A DNA stretch of 64,000 bases from CAYRJD01 sp965247395 (GTDB lineage: Bacteria > Actinomycetota > Acidimicrobiia > Acidimicrobiales > Poriferisodalaceae). Both the position numbers and the translations under genes were made by a program. Below are positions 1 through 9,122 of the stretch, piece by piece (position 1 is the stretch's first letter; the number at the start of each line of letters is the position of its first letter). Where the stretch lies: positions 930,001 to 994,000 of the forward strand of contig OZ252012.1 of the NCBI GenBank assembly GCA_965247395.1, written 5' to 3'. A model generated the notes under the pieces. It was given only the letters and a program-made list of their open reading frames with translations. It was not told the DNA's origin and made no database searches.

Positions 1-1059
1 AGGGCTATCTACAGATTGGCTGCCCTGGGCTGCGGCGCCCGGAGCTGAGCCTGCCGCGAGCTGAGCCTGTGACAATCGACTTGCCATCAGGCCGCCGGTA
101 AAGGTCTCAGCCAACGCCAGCGTTTGGTTGCATTCTTGCAAACGCTGCAGCGTCACCTGCTCCATCGATTCATCATTCACCGAGAAGACGATCGTCCCAA
201 GCAGCTCACACAGCGTCTCGGTCTCCGCATCGAGCAATTCGTGGACTGCAGACTCACTTGATGCTCGAGCGGTGATGCGGACCTTAATGCCCTCGATTCC
301 GCTAGCTAAAAACGCCAGTGTCAGATTGGCATTGGCATTGGCATCAGCGCTAACGCTGTCGACGCTGGCGCTAGCGCTAGCACGTTCAGCTGGTTTGTCC
401 AGTGCGGTTATGCGGTCGCTTAGCAGTTCGGCCACTCCCGATTCGCTTTCGCCCCAGGTTCGCAACACGCGGCTGGTGATGACGTCGGTATGGCCGGCTC
501 TGACGCGCAGGTCATTCAGCACGGTTCCGTTGATCATCGTTCGCATCTCGCGCGGCACACCCGGCACGAGATAAACCACAACCTGCTGATCGCGCGTTGT
601 GCCTGACGGCACAGGGCTTGTTAGCTCAGCTCGCGACAGTTCGGCTATTAACCCAGGCGCGGTCCCGGGTTGTTCGGGAATGGTTTTGGCACCTTGTGGC
701 ACCATCGCTTGGCGCAGGTTGTTCTGCGGCATCGACCGACCGCGTAACTCGAACATGCGTCGAATTCGCTGCTCAATGACCGGATCAAGCACGAGCTCAA
801 CACCCATCAATTCAGCCAACACCTCGCGGGTGATGTCGTCTTGGGTTGGCCCCAACCCACCCGTAACGATGACCGCTTCGCTGCGGTTGATTGCTTGAGT
901 AAGCACTTCGCTTATACGTGCCCAGTTGTCGCCCACCTTGGTTTGGTAGTGGCTGTTGATGCCAATAGTCGCTAGCTGTTCGCCAATCCAGGACGAGTTG
1001 GTGTCGACAATCTGACCTAGTAGCAGTTCGGTACCTACTGCAACGACTTCGCAGTTCAT
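1..1059 (-). CDS. cinA: CinA family protein, 5' part (C-terminus outside the window)
   Basis: The reverse frame is open from ATG at 1059 to the window edge (353 codons). The N-terminal domain is the molybdopterin-binding-like fold, with GGLGPTQDD at about residues 67-75. A C-terminal CinA/PncC domain begins near residue 325. Family members act in pyridine nucleotide salvage (ADP-ribose pyrophosphatase and NMN deamidase). The usual AESCTGG segment reads AETFTGG, and after it comes an Ala/Gly/Ser-rich stretch instead of the expected PGAS segment. A low-complexity Ala/Ser/Asn stretch lies near residues 220-240. It starts 6 bases after the pgsA stop, so the two genes are probably one operon. The family is clear; catalytic competence of the second domain is not. 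Confidence 0.88.
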   Translation of the reverse strand, partial: MNCEVVAVGTELLLGQIVDTNSSWIGEQLATIGINSHYQTKVGDNWARISEVLTQAINRSEAVIVTGGLGPTQDDITREVLAELMGVELVLDPVIEQRIRRMFELRGRSMPQNNLRQAMVPQGAKTIPEQPGTAPGLIAELSRAELTSPVPSGTTRDQQVVVYLVPGVPREMRTMINGTVLNDLRVRAGHTDVITSRVLRTWGESESGVAELLSDRITALDKPAERASASASVDSVSADANANANLTLAFLASGIEGIKVRITARASSESAVHELLDAETETLCELLGTIVFSVNDESMEQVTLQRLQECNQTLALAETFTGGLMASRLSQAQLAAGSAPGAAAQGSQSVDSP

Positions 1060-1065
1060 TTAGCG

Positions 1066-1635
1066 CTATCGGGTGCTTGAAGCGGCTGCGGCCCGTAAAT
1101 ATGCCGCGCCGGTAAGCAGCGTGAATATCACCGCTAGCCAAAGTGCTGCGGTGGCTAGCCAGTGCGCGTTTTCGGCGACCGGCGGCAGCACTGCAAACCC
1201 GACTGCCCATAGCTGCACGAAGGTCTTGTGTTTGGCCGCTCGGGTGGCTGGCACGCTGATGCCGCGTTGCGCCACGAGCAACCGGTAACCGCTGATCATC
1301 AACTCACGCAGCGCAATTATTCCCACGGGGATGATGTGGAACTGCCCGATTTTTACTAAAGCAGCCATGCCGCCCAGCACCAACACTTTGTCGGCTAATG
1401 GGTCGAGAAACGCACCCGAGCTGGTGTTGCCGTGTCGTCTGGCTAGCCAGCCATCCAGCAGGTCGCTCATGCCTAGAACAAAACCAAATATGAACACGGC
1501 CCATGAGGGGTTGCGCTCTATCAGCAACCACACAAACACAGGAGTTGCCAAGATGCGTACGAACGTCACCAGGTTGGCAGGAGTCGCCAACGCGGTGGGG
1601 CCATAGGTGGGTTGCAAAAAATCTGGTTGGTCCAT
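1066..1635 (-). CDS. pgsA: CDP-diacylglycerol--glycerol-3-phosphate 3-phosphatidyltransferase
   Basis: This 189-residue membrane enzyme makes phosphatidylglycerol phosphate from CDP-diacylglycerol and glycerol 3-phosphate, the entry to anionic phospholipids. The CDP-alcohol phosphatidyltransferase signature DGxxAR(x8)GxxxDxxxD is complete at about residues 60-84 (DGWLARRHGN, then GAFLDPLADK). Several hydrophobic helices surround it. The length is normal for the family. It is the first gene of a pgsA-cinA pair (6-base gap), as in other actinobacteria. The ATG at 1633-1635 fits the usual N-terminus, which begins shortly before the first helix. Confidence 0.93.
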   Translation of the reverse strand: MDQPDFLQPTYGPTALATPANLVTFVRILATPVFVWLLIERNPSWAVFIFGFVLGMSDLLDGWLARRHGNTSSGAFLDPLADKVLVLGGMAALVKIGQFHIIPVGIIALRELMISGYRLLVAQRGISVPATRAAKHKTFVQLWAVGFAVLPPVAENAHWLATAALWLAVIFTLLTGAAYLRAAAASSTR

Positions 1636-1797
1636 TAGCCCGTCTGATCCACCTGGCCCGTCAGTTACCTAACCCAGCGTAGGAGATACGCAGCCCAGCA
1701 GCCCTAATTAGGTATTTCACCTAGGTATTTCTCCTTAGAATTTGACCCGTTATTACTACTACTGGCGCCAGTACCTGTCCAATGTCCGATTGGTTCG

Positions 1798-1803
1798 TAG
1801 CCT
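1798..1803 (+). promoter_or_regulatory. -10-like box TAGCCT, leaderless start of copA
   Basis: TAGCCT stands 7 bases before ATG 1811, with no Shine-Dalgarno sequence between. The spacing matches the TANNNT boxes before many other genes of the window, so transcription probably begins at or next to the start codon. This is inference from sequence pattern only. Confidence 0.5.
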
Positions 1804-1810
1804 TGTGACT

Positions 1811-4144
1811 ATGCCAGTTGCCGCCGGCGCCAGCCCAACCACAAGTTCGGAGCTAACTCGAACCGTGCTGTCGGTAGACGGGATGACCTGCGCTGGTTGT
1901 GCCAGCAAGATCGGATCCTCACTAGAGCGACTCGAGGGTGTGCAGGCAGCGGCGGTCAACTTCGGCACTCGTACCGCACTGGTTTCGCACACCCAAGACT
2001 TTGCACCTGAGCGGCTAAGCAAGGCCATTACTTCGTTGGGGTATCAGGCCACCCTGTCCGGCTTGGCTGGGCCTGGTTCGGCGAGGTCCGTACAGCAACA
2101 GGCGCGCCAAGCTGGCGAAGCAGGACAAACAAGCCAAACAAGCACCGAACAATCAACAGCGATACACAGCGCGCTGGTTCATTGGGTGGTCAGTGTTCCG
2201 TTGGCTCTGTTTGCGATGGTCGTCTCAATGGTTGACAGCCTGCAATTCACGGGCTGGCGTTGGGTACTAGCCGGTACCGCAACGATCGTGGTGTGGTGGG
2301 GAGGCTGGAGCCTTCTGCGCACAGCGTGGTTGCGGCTGCGACACGGCTCCACCGCTATGGACACGCTGATCTCGTTGGCCGCACTCACTGCGTGGAGTTG
2401 GTCCACGGTTGTTTTGCTTTCAGGTAGCGATGCGAACGTGTTTTATGACGCCGCCAGCATGGTCGTGTCGGTGGTGTTGATTGGACGCTGGCTTGAGACG
2501 CGTTCGTTAGCCAACAGCGGCGACGCAGTTACTCGCTTGGCGGCGCTTATTTCGGGGCAAGTACGACTGGCGTCGGGCGAAGACATAGAAGTATCCCAAC
2601 TAAAACCAGGCGATGAGTTCTTGGTGCGACCCGGCGAGCGTGTAGCAACCGACGGCATCGTTACTCAGGGCACCGCTTCGATCGACACCGCTGCCATCAC
2701 GGGCGAACCGCTACCGCTGGAGGTAAAAGCTGACGACAAGGTAATGGGCGGCACGTTGAACCTAAGCGGCGCTTTGGTGGTGCGTGCGAGCTCTCCCAGC
2801 AGCGAAAGCACGTTGGCGAAAATACTTGAGACGCTGCGAATAGCCCAAGCCAGTCGTGCGCCGGTGCAACGGATGGCCGATCGGGTTTCGGCCGTGTTTG
2901 TGCCAACGGCATTGGCTGTGGCGGTGTTTGCGTTGGTTGGATGGTTGCTGACCGGCGCCGCGTGGGAAGACGCAGGCCTGGCAGCGGTGGCGGTGCTGGT
3001 GGTCGCTTGCCCGTGCGCCTTGGGTTTGGCGACACCGATCGCACTCGTGGTGGGCACAGGTCAAGCCGCCCGCATGGGTGTGTTGGTGAAAAGTGTCACG
3101 GTGCTGGAGCAAACTCAGCATGCCAACACGGTGCTTTTTGACAAGACCGGGACGCTGACCGACGGGAAGATGCACGTAATTGAGATAGCAGTAGCCGCTG
3201 CTAGCGGCACTACTAGCAGTGTTGCTAGTGGCACTGCGGCGGAATTGCTAGCGCTGGCTGCGGCAGCTGAGTCTCGCAGCGAGCATCCGATCGGTGCTGC
3301 CATCGTGGCTCATGCGCAGGAGCAGCAGTTGGTATTGCCCGCGGCGAGTGAGTTTGATTATCAACCCGGCTTCGGCGTCACGGCCAGCGTCAACCAACCA
3401 GGCTCGCCTGAAGCAACCACCATCGCAGTCAGCGTGGGCCGCGCGGAGCTATTTGACGTAGTGCCAACAGCGGTGGCTGAGGCAAGCACGCTGGCTCAAT
3501 CCATCGGCAATACGGCGGTGTTTGTTGGCCGCAATGGTCACGCAGAAGCGGTGATCTCAGTCGGTGATCGCTTAAAGTCGTCAGCCGCTGAGGCCGTTGC
3601 ACAGCTACGAGCTAGCGGTTTGCGTGTCGGGATGCTCAGCGGCGACAACGTGCTGGTTGCGCAGCTAATAGCCGCCAAAGTGGGCATGGACCCAGACGAG
3701 GTGAGGGCCGATCTCACGCCTGCGGACAAGCTGGCCTACATAGAACAGTTACAAGCTCAGGGCAACAAGGTGGCAATGGTGGGCGATGGCATTAACGACG
3801 CACCGGCACTAGCTCGGGCCGACGTTTCGATTGCAATTGGAACCGGCAGCGACATAGCCCAAGACAGCGCTGCGCTGACACTGATGGGCAGCGATCTGCG
3901 TGCGATTCCGGCTTCGATTGTGCTGTCGCGACGTATTCTGAGAACCATCCGACAAAACCTGGTTTGGGCTTTTTCCTACAACACCGCAGCAATACCGCTA
4001 GCCGCATTTGGCATAGTGCGGCCGGTGTGGGGAGCGATAGCAACCGCCTGTTCGTCGTTGCTGGTGGTTAACAACAGTCTGCGGTTGCGCAGGTTTACCG
4101 AGACGGAATCCAGCCAAGACGCGACTTTGGCAAAATCCCACTAA
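1811..4144 (+). CDS. copA: Copper-type P1B ATPase
   Basis: This is a heavy-metal-pumping P-type ATPase, probably Cu(I) export. It has one N-terminal HMA domain with GMTCAGC (Cys27, Cys30), the transmembrane CPC motif near residues 400-402, TGEP in the actuator domain, the phosphorylation site DKTGT near 444, the SEHP motif and the hinge GDGINDAP near 658. The reading frame stays open upstream to a TTG at 1742, but that extension (a Tyr-rich stretch) has no HMA similarity. I chose ATG 1811 because a TAGCCT box lies 7 bases before it. The length of 777 residues is normal for a one-HMA CopA. No CsoR or CueR gene or obvious copper operator is nearby. Confidence 0.93.
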   Translation: MPVAAGASPTTSSELTRTVLSVDGMTCAGCASKIGSSLERLEGVQAAAVNFGTRTALVSHTQDFAPERLSKAITSLGYQATLSGLAGPGSARSVQQQARQAGEAGQTSQTSTEQSTAIHSALVHWVVSVPLALFAMVVSMVDSLQFTGWRWVLAGTATIVVWWGGWSLLRTAWLRLRHGSTAMDTLISLAALTAWSWSTVVLLSGSDANVFYDAASMVVSVVLIGRWLETRSLANSGDAVTRLAALISGQVRLASGEDIEVSQLKPGDEFLVRPGERVATDGIVTQGTASIDTAAITGEPLPLEVKADDKVMGGTLNLSGALVVRASSPSSESTLAKILETLRIAQASRAPVQRMADRVSAVFVPTALAVAVFALVGWLLTGAAWEDAGLAAVAVLVVACPCALGLATPIALVVGTGQAARMGVLVKSVTVLEQTQHANTVLFDKTGTLTDGKMHVIEIAVAAASGTTSSVASGTAAELLALAAAAESRSEHPIGAAIVAHAQEQQLVLPAASEFDYQPGFGVTASVNQPGSPEATTIAVSVGRAELFDVVPTAVAEASTLAQSIGNTAVFVGRNGHAEAVISVGDRLKSSAAEAVAQLRASGLRVGMLSGDNVLVAQLIAAKVGMDPDEVRADLTPADKLAYIEQLQAQGNKVAMVGDGINDAPALARADVSIAIGTGSDIAQDSAALTLMGSDLRAIPASIVLSRRILRTIRQNLVWAFSYNTAAIPLAAFGIVRPVWGAIATACSSLLVVNNSLRLRRFTETESSQDATLAKSH

Positions 4145-4148
4145 CGCC

Positions 4149-5213
4149 ATGCAAAACCAAGCAGCGCGGCGACAAGCAGCGCGGCGACAAACGGCACAGC
4201 AGCAGACAGCACAACAACCAAACCAACGCATCGATCTGAAGCGCTTTGGCGACTGGACATCTTGGTCGTCGTGGCTGATTTTGTTGGGAATGCTGCCGTT
4301 TTCGGCGTTAAGCATCGCCGGGTTTGCCTGGCTGCCAGCCTTGCTCATGCCCGGTGGCTTCTTGCGCAACCTCACCGTGCTAGTAGCGGCCTACTTTGCC
4401 CTACTGCCCGTCGTGTTCATCCCTGGGATGAACTGGCTGCAAATCAAACTGATCGCACCCGATTCGCGCCCACTTACCGGTGAAGAGCGCAGCCGTCTAA
4501 GGCCCGCTTGGCAAGCGTTGCTTAGTCGTGTCGGCAAGGGCGGTAATCGTCGCTACCAACTTCGTGTGATTGACAGCGACAATCTCAACGCTTATGCGGG
4601 CGGTGGCCGGTTGGTAATCATCACCAGCTTGGCGCTGCGGGCGCTGGCACAACCCGAACTTGAGGCTGTGCTCAGCCACGAGCTGGGACATCACGCAGGC
4701 ATGCACCCGATCGTGGTGCTCGCAAACAGTTGGCTGACACGCCCGATCGTTTGGTTTCATTCGCTGCTGCGGCTAGTTCACGACCTGCTCATTACTGTCA
4801 TCAACCACACACCCGACGGATGGATCAGAATCATTTTGTTGGTCGTGTTGCTGGTGCCGCGCGCAGTGCTAGGAGCGCTGTCGCTGGTTTGGAGGGTTGC
4901 AACGCTGCTGCTGCTCTTTTTTGGCCGCCACGCCGAGCACCAAGCCGACGCGACCGCGGTGAAGCTGGGCTACGGACACGATCTGATTAGCGCTTTAAAC
5001 ACCTTGCAAGACGCTGTTGCTAGCCAAAACGGTTTTGGTAGAGCGCATGTGTCCGGCACACACGAAGCCGGGACATACGAAACTGGCACGCATGAGACCG
5101 AAGCGGGCTTAAAAGAGGTGCGAATGGTTGTTGTTAAGAATCGTTGGGATACGCACCCGCCCACGAGCAAGCGCTTACAGAAGATCACACGTGCCCTGGC
5201 GACTAGTAAGTGA
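4149..5213 (+). CDS. M48 family membrane zinc metallopeptidase
   Basis: HELGHH at residues 177-182 is the HExxH zinc site, and EHQAD near 263 supplies the third ligand, as in HtpX/Ste24 peptidases. Two hydrophobic helices precede the catalytic site (about 36-60 and 70-95) and another hydrophobic region lies near 215-260. The N-terminus is an imperfect Gln/Ala/Arg repeat. Before the last segment there is a repeated Gly-Thr-His-Glu stretch (THEAGTYETGTHETEAG). The gene begins 4 bases after the copA stop, so it is probably cotranscribed and may serve membrane protein quality control. The substrate is unknown. Its stop codon lies inside a short tandem duplication. Confidence 0.85.
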   Translation: MQNQAARRQAARRQTAQQQTAQQPNQRIDLKRFGDWTSWSSWLILLGMLPFSALSIAGFAWLPALLMPGGFLRNLTVLVAAYFALLPVVFIPGMNWLQIKLIAPDSRPLTGEERSRLRPAWQALLSRVGKGGNRRYQLRVIDSDNLNAYAGGGRLVIITSLALRALAQPELEAVLSHELGHHAGMHPIVVLANSWLTRPIVWFHSLLRLVHDLLITVINHTPDGWIRIILLVVLLVPRAVLGALSLVWRVATLLLLFFGRHAEHQADATAVKLGYGHDLISALNTLQDAVASQNGFGRAHVSGTHEAGTYETGTHETEAGLKEVRMVVVKNRWDTHPPTSKRLQKITRALATSK

Positions 5214-5220
5214 CTAGTAA
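5201..5220 (+). repeat. Tandem duplication across the M48 peptidase stop codon
   Basis: GACTAGTAA occurs twice with an 11-base period (5201-5209 and 5212-5220). The first copy is coding (Thr-Ser-Lys) and the TGA at 5211-5213 sits at the junction. Confidence 0.7.
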
Positions 5221-5234
5221 ATAATGGGTAATAG

Positions 5235-6239
5235 GTGAGTGATCTCCCACTGCTAAGTGCAGCAGAAGTCGAAAAGCGCCTGGGCGAGCGCCGCTCGGGC
5301 GACCTGGGTTATCTAGCGTTTTTTAGTTCTTACCTGGGTGGGGTTGTTACCGATCCAGCGCTGATGACAGTGCCTATCGACGACCACATGGTTCATCGTG
5401 GTCACGGTGTGTTTGACACCGCCACGCTCACCGGCGGGCAGATCTATCGACTGCAAGCCCACACCGATCGCTTGCTGACCAGCGCGAAACTGGCACGCAT
5501 AGATCACCCCTGGAGCCAAGACGACATCATCACAATGGTCGTAGACACGGCTGCGGCCGCTGGCGTGCGAGACGGTTCTATTCGGTATTGGATGAGTGCT
5601 GGGCCGGGCGGTTTTTCGTTCAGCCCTGCCGAATGTGAAGAGCCGTGCTTTTACTGCATCATCTTTGAGCCAAGGCCGCTGCTGGCTAGCGACATGAATC
5701 CATCTGTCGCCGGTGTCAGCGAGGTAACGGTCAAGGACACCCCGATGAAGCCCAGCCTGTTGGCTACGGCTAAGTCAAACAACTACCTGCTGAACGTGTT
5801 GACCCACCTGGAAGCCGCCGACCATGGCGGCACATTCGGAATCTTGGTGGACGACAAAGGCTGGCTGGCTGAGTCTTGCGTGCTGAGCGTGTGCGTGCTG
5901 TCGGCCGATGGAGTACTGGTTACGCCTCCGTTTGACGGCATCATGGCTGGCACAACAGTGCGGCGAGTATTGGAGCTGTGCCAAGAGCAGCTAGTGCCTG
6001 AAGGGGTGCTTGCAGATGCGACCATTCGCCCGGTTGAGGCTGATCGGGCCAAGGCCGAAGGCATAGTCGAGATGTTTTTGTGCGGTGGTGACACGCATGT
6101 GTTTCCGGTTAACAGCTGGGATGGCGTTCAGATTGGCGACGGTCAGCCAGGTCCGGTAACTAGGCAAATTCAACAACTACTGACCGAAGATGCGACTTCG
6201 CCCGAGTCCGGCGACCTGATAACTGTGCGGTACGAATAA
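5235..6239 (+). CDS. Class IV PLP-dependent aminotransferase
   Basis: This fold-type IV PLP enzyme belongs to the branched-chain / D-amino-acid aminotransferase and aminodeoxychorismate lyase group. The N-terminal HGVFDTA region and the PLP lysine in ATAKSNNYL (Lys180) are recognisable, followed by a LAES segment where the family has its conserved Glu, and GTTVRRVLEL for phosphate binding. At 334 residues it is somewhat longer than the family core because of an N-terminal extension. The start is GTG 5235, with TAATGG 7 bases upstream rather than a ribosome binding site. The true substrate (branched-chain amino acid, D-alanine or aminodeoxychorismate) cannot be decided from sequence alone. Confidence 0.85.
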   Translation: MSDLPLLSAAEVEKRLGERRSGDLGYLAFFSSYLGGVVTDPALMTVPIDDHMVHRGHGVFDTATLTGGQIYRLQAHTDRLLTSAKLARIDHPWSQDDIITMVVDTAAAAGVRDGSIRYWMSAGPGGFSFSPAECEEPCFYCIIFEPRPLLASDMNPSVAGVSEVTVKDTPMKPSLLATAKSNNYLLNVLTHLEAADHGGTFGILVDDKGWLAESCVLSVCVLSADGVLVTPPFDGIMAGTTVRRVLELCQEQLVPEGVLADATIRPVEADRAKAEGIVEMFLCGGDTHVFPVNSWDGVQIGDGQPGPVTRQIQQLLTEDATSPESGDLITVRYE

Positions 6240-6314
6240 GCAGGGTTAGCTGGTTGGCACTTTCATGTACGGGCCTTATGAGCGAGTAAAGCAAACCACG
6301 TCACACGACAGACG

Positions 6315-6320
6315 TAGCGT
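6315..6320 (+). promoter_or_regulatory. -10-like box TAGCGT before the family A polymerase
   Basis: TAGCGT lies 6 bases before ATG 6327 with no ribosome binding site between. The same hexamer precedes dapA, ino1, the MFS gene and the acyl-CoA dehydrogenase gene at similar spacing. Confidence 0.5.
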
Positions 6321-6326
6321 GCGAAT

Positions 6327-9089
6327 ATGAGTCGCATGCGTAGCACGGGTCTGAGTTCCGGAGAGCTTCTAGACCCGCGGCCGCGGCCGAACCGCTCGCC
6401 TGAGGATGTTCCACTAACGATCGTTGGTAACGCAGATTTGGCTGAATTCGGCGAAGCGCTAGCCACGGCACAGGCGTGCGCTATCGACACCGAAACCGTC
6501 TACTCCAAGAGTGACCCGAGCAATTTCATTGGCCCGCTACGAGTGGTTTCGGCCGCTACTCGCAGCCAGGACGGCAATGCAGACGGCAACGCAAACGGTT
6601 CGTCAGACCGCAGCTGGGTGGTTGATGTGCGTGCGGTGGACAAAGGCCAGCTGGCGCGAGCGCTTGCGGGTGTCAAGGCCGACGCTTGGAATGCCAACTT
6701 TGACGCCCATGTAATTGAGCGCGACCTTTTTGGACTAACGAGCGCTACGACATCGACGACTAATCCGGCTGTCGCCAAGCCGACATCAACGACTAATCCG
6801 GCTGTCGCCAAGCCGACATCAACGACTAATCCGGCTGTCGCCAAGCCGACATCAACGACTAATCCGGCTGTCGCCGAGCCGACATCCTCTCCCCTGGTCC
6901 CACCGATCTGGTGGGATGTGATGCTGTCAGACGCGCTGTTGCACCAAGGGCTGAGCGGCTTCGACTTTTACCACTCCCTGGCCTGGGCTTCGGAGTGGTA
7001 CCTGGGCTTGCAGGCTCAAGGCAAGGGCACAACCCAGACTTCTTTCACAGCCGATGGCGAGCTAAGCGATGAGCAGTTGCGATATGCGGCCGCTGATGCC
7101 GTTGAGACGTTATGGATTGGTCAAATTGTGCGGGAGCGTTTGGCTGAGGCCGGGCTTGAACAGATCTGCCAACTAGAGCAAGGCGCACGTCCGTTTCTAG
7201 ATCAAATGCAACGTTCCGGTTTGGCCGTAGACCAAGAGGGCTGGAAAGTCGAGCTGCAACATCTAGAGCAGCGCCGCCAAGAACTTATGACCCGGTTGGC
7301 GGAGCTAACGGGCGGAGGTCAGGGCGGATTATTTGATCAGCAGCTAAAACCCAACTGGAATCCAAACAGCGAGCACGATGTTCGCTTAGTGCTTAACCAG
7401 CATGAGCATGATCGGGTGGAGCGTTGGGCGCTGGCCGAATTCGGTGAGAAACGCCAACTGAACGAAACCGACAGCTTGAACGCGATGGTGCTGAACGCGA
7501 TCGGCGGTGAGATCTGCGAGGCGCTGCTGGCGTTTCGCGATGCAACGAAGGTTGTTTCAACCTATGGCGAAGGGCTCTTGTCGTTTGTCCGTTCCGACGG
7601 TCGGTTTCACTCCAACTATTTGCAGGTAGTTGGCACGAACACTGGTCGTCTGGCCAGTCGGAATCCAAACGCCCAAAACCTGACGCCGCGCCTCAAGCCC
7701 TACATACATCCTGCGCGCGGTGGAGTTTTTGTTTACGCCGACTTGAGCCAGGCCGAGCTGCGGTTTGCCGCCCAGATAGCTGATGACAAGAAGCTGCAAG
7801 AGGCCTTTGAGTTGGGGCTAGACATCCACGACGCCACCGCTACCAGCATGTTTGACATAGACATGACCCAGCTGCGCTCGACCGATCCCGCTCAACACGA
7901 TCTGATGCGAACGAAGGCAAAGCGCATCAATTTTGGGATTCTCTACGGTTTGCGTGCGACGGGCTTGGCACGGACCTTGACCGAAGACGGCGTGTGGACG
8001 GAGCGACACGAAGCCGAAGAATTAATCAACACCTACCTGGCGACCTATCCCGGTGTGGGTGATTGGGTGAGAGCGCGCGACGAATTCATTACCGATCTTG
8101 CAGCGGCGACGCCGGAAGTTGATTGGCCGCTGACCTTGCGACTACACCTGCTGTGGCCACAAGTGAATTTGGCTAGACGCCAACTACGCGAGGAGCTGCA
8201 TCGCCATTGCGTGGCCGAGGAGATAGATGCTCGCCTGCGATCTAGCACGGTGGTCGGTGGTGCTCCTTCAGGGGAGAGGAGCGAGCCGGGTGAAATAGAT
8301 GTCCCCGCAAACCTCGCCGAAACCGCCTGGTGTCTGTCGTTTTCTGCTCCGGTGGTGATCGGAGCCGATGGCCAGCCCGTGCGAATCAACTCGCGCACAC
8401 TCGCTGGCAGACGTCAGCAATTCACCTTGCGCATCGACGGGCTCCTTGAAACTGCCGCAGAAATTGTCGCCGAATCACCAAAACCACAACCCCGCAAGGC
8501 TTGGGAGCTGGCGCTAAGCCGAACCGGACTGGCGACACCGTTCATCGCTGGTAGCACTGCCGCCGCTGGTGGCACATCTAGCACCGCCACCACTAGTGGG
8601 ACATCTAGCACTGCCGCTGGTGGTGGCACGAATACCGCTGGCATGAGCACCGCCGCTATGAGCTCTAAGGAACTCGCAAAGCTGCTCGAAAACCGGCCGC
8701 TGCGGCGTGCAGTGATAGACGTAGTTGGCGAAACCATGGGCGCAGATAACCAAGCGGTCCTACTTAATCGTGCGCTGAGCTCGCGCATTGAGCGGTTAGC
8801 CAACGCTTATCGCAACGCACCTATTCAAGGTGGGGTGGCCGATGTGATGCTGGATGCTTTCGCGCGTCTACACAATCGGCTAGGTGCTATTGAAGGCGCC
8901 AAGGGCGTTCAGACCGTGCACGACAGCGTGGTGGTTGAGTGCTTGGAATCTGACGCAGACAAGGTGGCTGCGCTGGTGCGCGACACGCTGGAAGAAGCCA
9001 TGCAACATTGGTGTCCAAATGTGCCAGCGGTGGTTGACACTGACATTAGAACGAGCCTCTCTGACAAGGACATCGTTCGCACGATTTAG
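6327..9089 (+). CDS. Family A DNA polymerase with 3'-5' exonuclease domain and a large insertion
   Basis: A 920-residue polymerase. The N-terminal DEDDy exonuclease has IDTET (ExoI), NANFDAH (ExoII) and YAAADAVETLW (ExoIII). The polymerase domain has motif A ADLSQAELR near 470, motif B RTKAKRINFGILYG near 527 and motif C VHDSVVVE near 862. There is no 5' nuclease domain. Motifs B and C are about 335 residues apart instead of roughly 120 in E. coli Pol I, so about 200 extra residues sit between them, including a Gly/Thr/Ser/Ala tract near 745-775. A four-unit 11-residue repeat lies in the exonuclease domain. It is probably a repair or accessory polymerase. Catalytic residues look intact. Confidence 0.88.
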   Translation: MSRMRSTGLSSGELLDPRPRPNRSPEDVPLTIVGNADLAEFGEALATAQACAIDTETVYSKSDPSNFIGPLRVVSAATRSQDGNADGNANGSSDRSWVVDVRAVDKGQLARALAGVKADAWNANFDAHVIERDLFGLTSATTSTTNPAVAKPTSTTNPAVAKPTSTTNPAVAKPTSTTNPAVAEPTSSPLVPPIWWDVMLSDALLHQGLSGFDFYHSLAWASEWYLGLQAQGKGTTQTSFTADGELSDEQLRYAAADAVETLWIGQIVRERLAEAGLEQICQLEQGARPFLDQMQRSGLAVDQEGWKVELQHLEQRRQELMTRLAELTGGGQGGLFDQQLKPNWNPNSEHDVRLVLNQHEHDRVERWALAEFGEKRQLNETDSLNAMVLNAIGGEICEALLAFRDATKVVSTYGEGLLSFVRSDGRFHSNYLQVVGTNTGRLASRNPNAQNLTPRLKPYIHPARGGVFVYADLSQAELRFAAQIADDKKLQEAFELGLDIHDATATSMFDIDMTQLRSTDPAQHDLMRTKAKRINFGILYGLRATGLARTLTEDGVWTERHEAEELINTYLATYPGVGDWVRARDEFITDLAAATPEVDWPLTLRLHLLWPQVNLARRQLREELHRHCVAEEIDARLRSSTVVGGAPSGERSEPGEIDVPANLAETAWCLSFSAPVVIGADGQPVRINSRTLAGRRQQFTLRIDGLLETAAEIVAESPKPQPRKAWELALSRTGLATPFIAGSTAAAGGTSSTATTSGTSSTAAGGGTNTAGMSTAAMSSKELAKLLENRPLRRAVIDVVGETMGADNQAVLLNRALSSRIERLANAYRNAPIQGGVADVMLDAFARLHNRLGAIEGAKGVQTVHDSVVVECLESDADKVAALVRDTLEEAMQHWCPNVPAVVDTDIRTSLSDKDIVRTI
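6750..6881 (+). repeat. 33-base tandem repeat, four copies, inside the polymerase gene
   Basis: Four nearly identical 33-base units encode four copies of the 11-residue unit TSTTNPAVAKP (the last has AEP). The unit length is a multiple of three, so the frame is kept. It falls between the ExoII and ExoIII motifs, probably in a surface loop. Confidence 0.95.
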
Positions 9090-9122
9090 AGCTAGCAGGC
9101 CTTTTAACTAATCGGCGGTTTG

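Noticed and set aside
1742..1810. TTG-initiated longer CopA with a Tyr-rich start
   Set aside because: No ribosome binding site, unusual residues, and a TAGCCT box positioned for ATG 1811.
8045..8803. Long reverse ORFs in the polymerase gene as separate proteins
   Set aside because: They mirror low-complexity codons of the forward gene and lack any domain or start signal.
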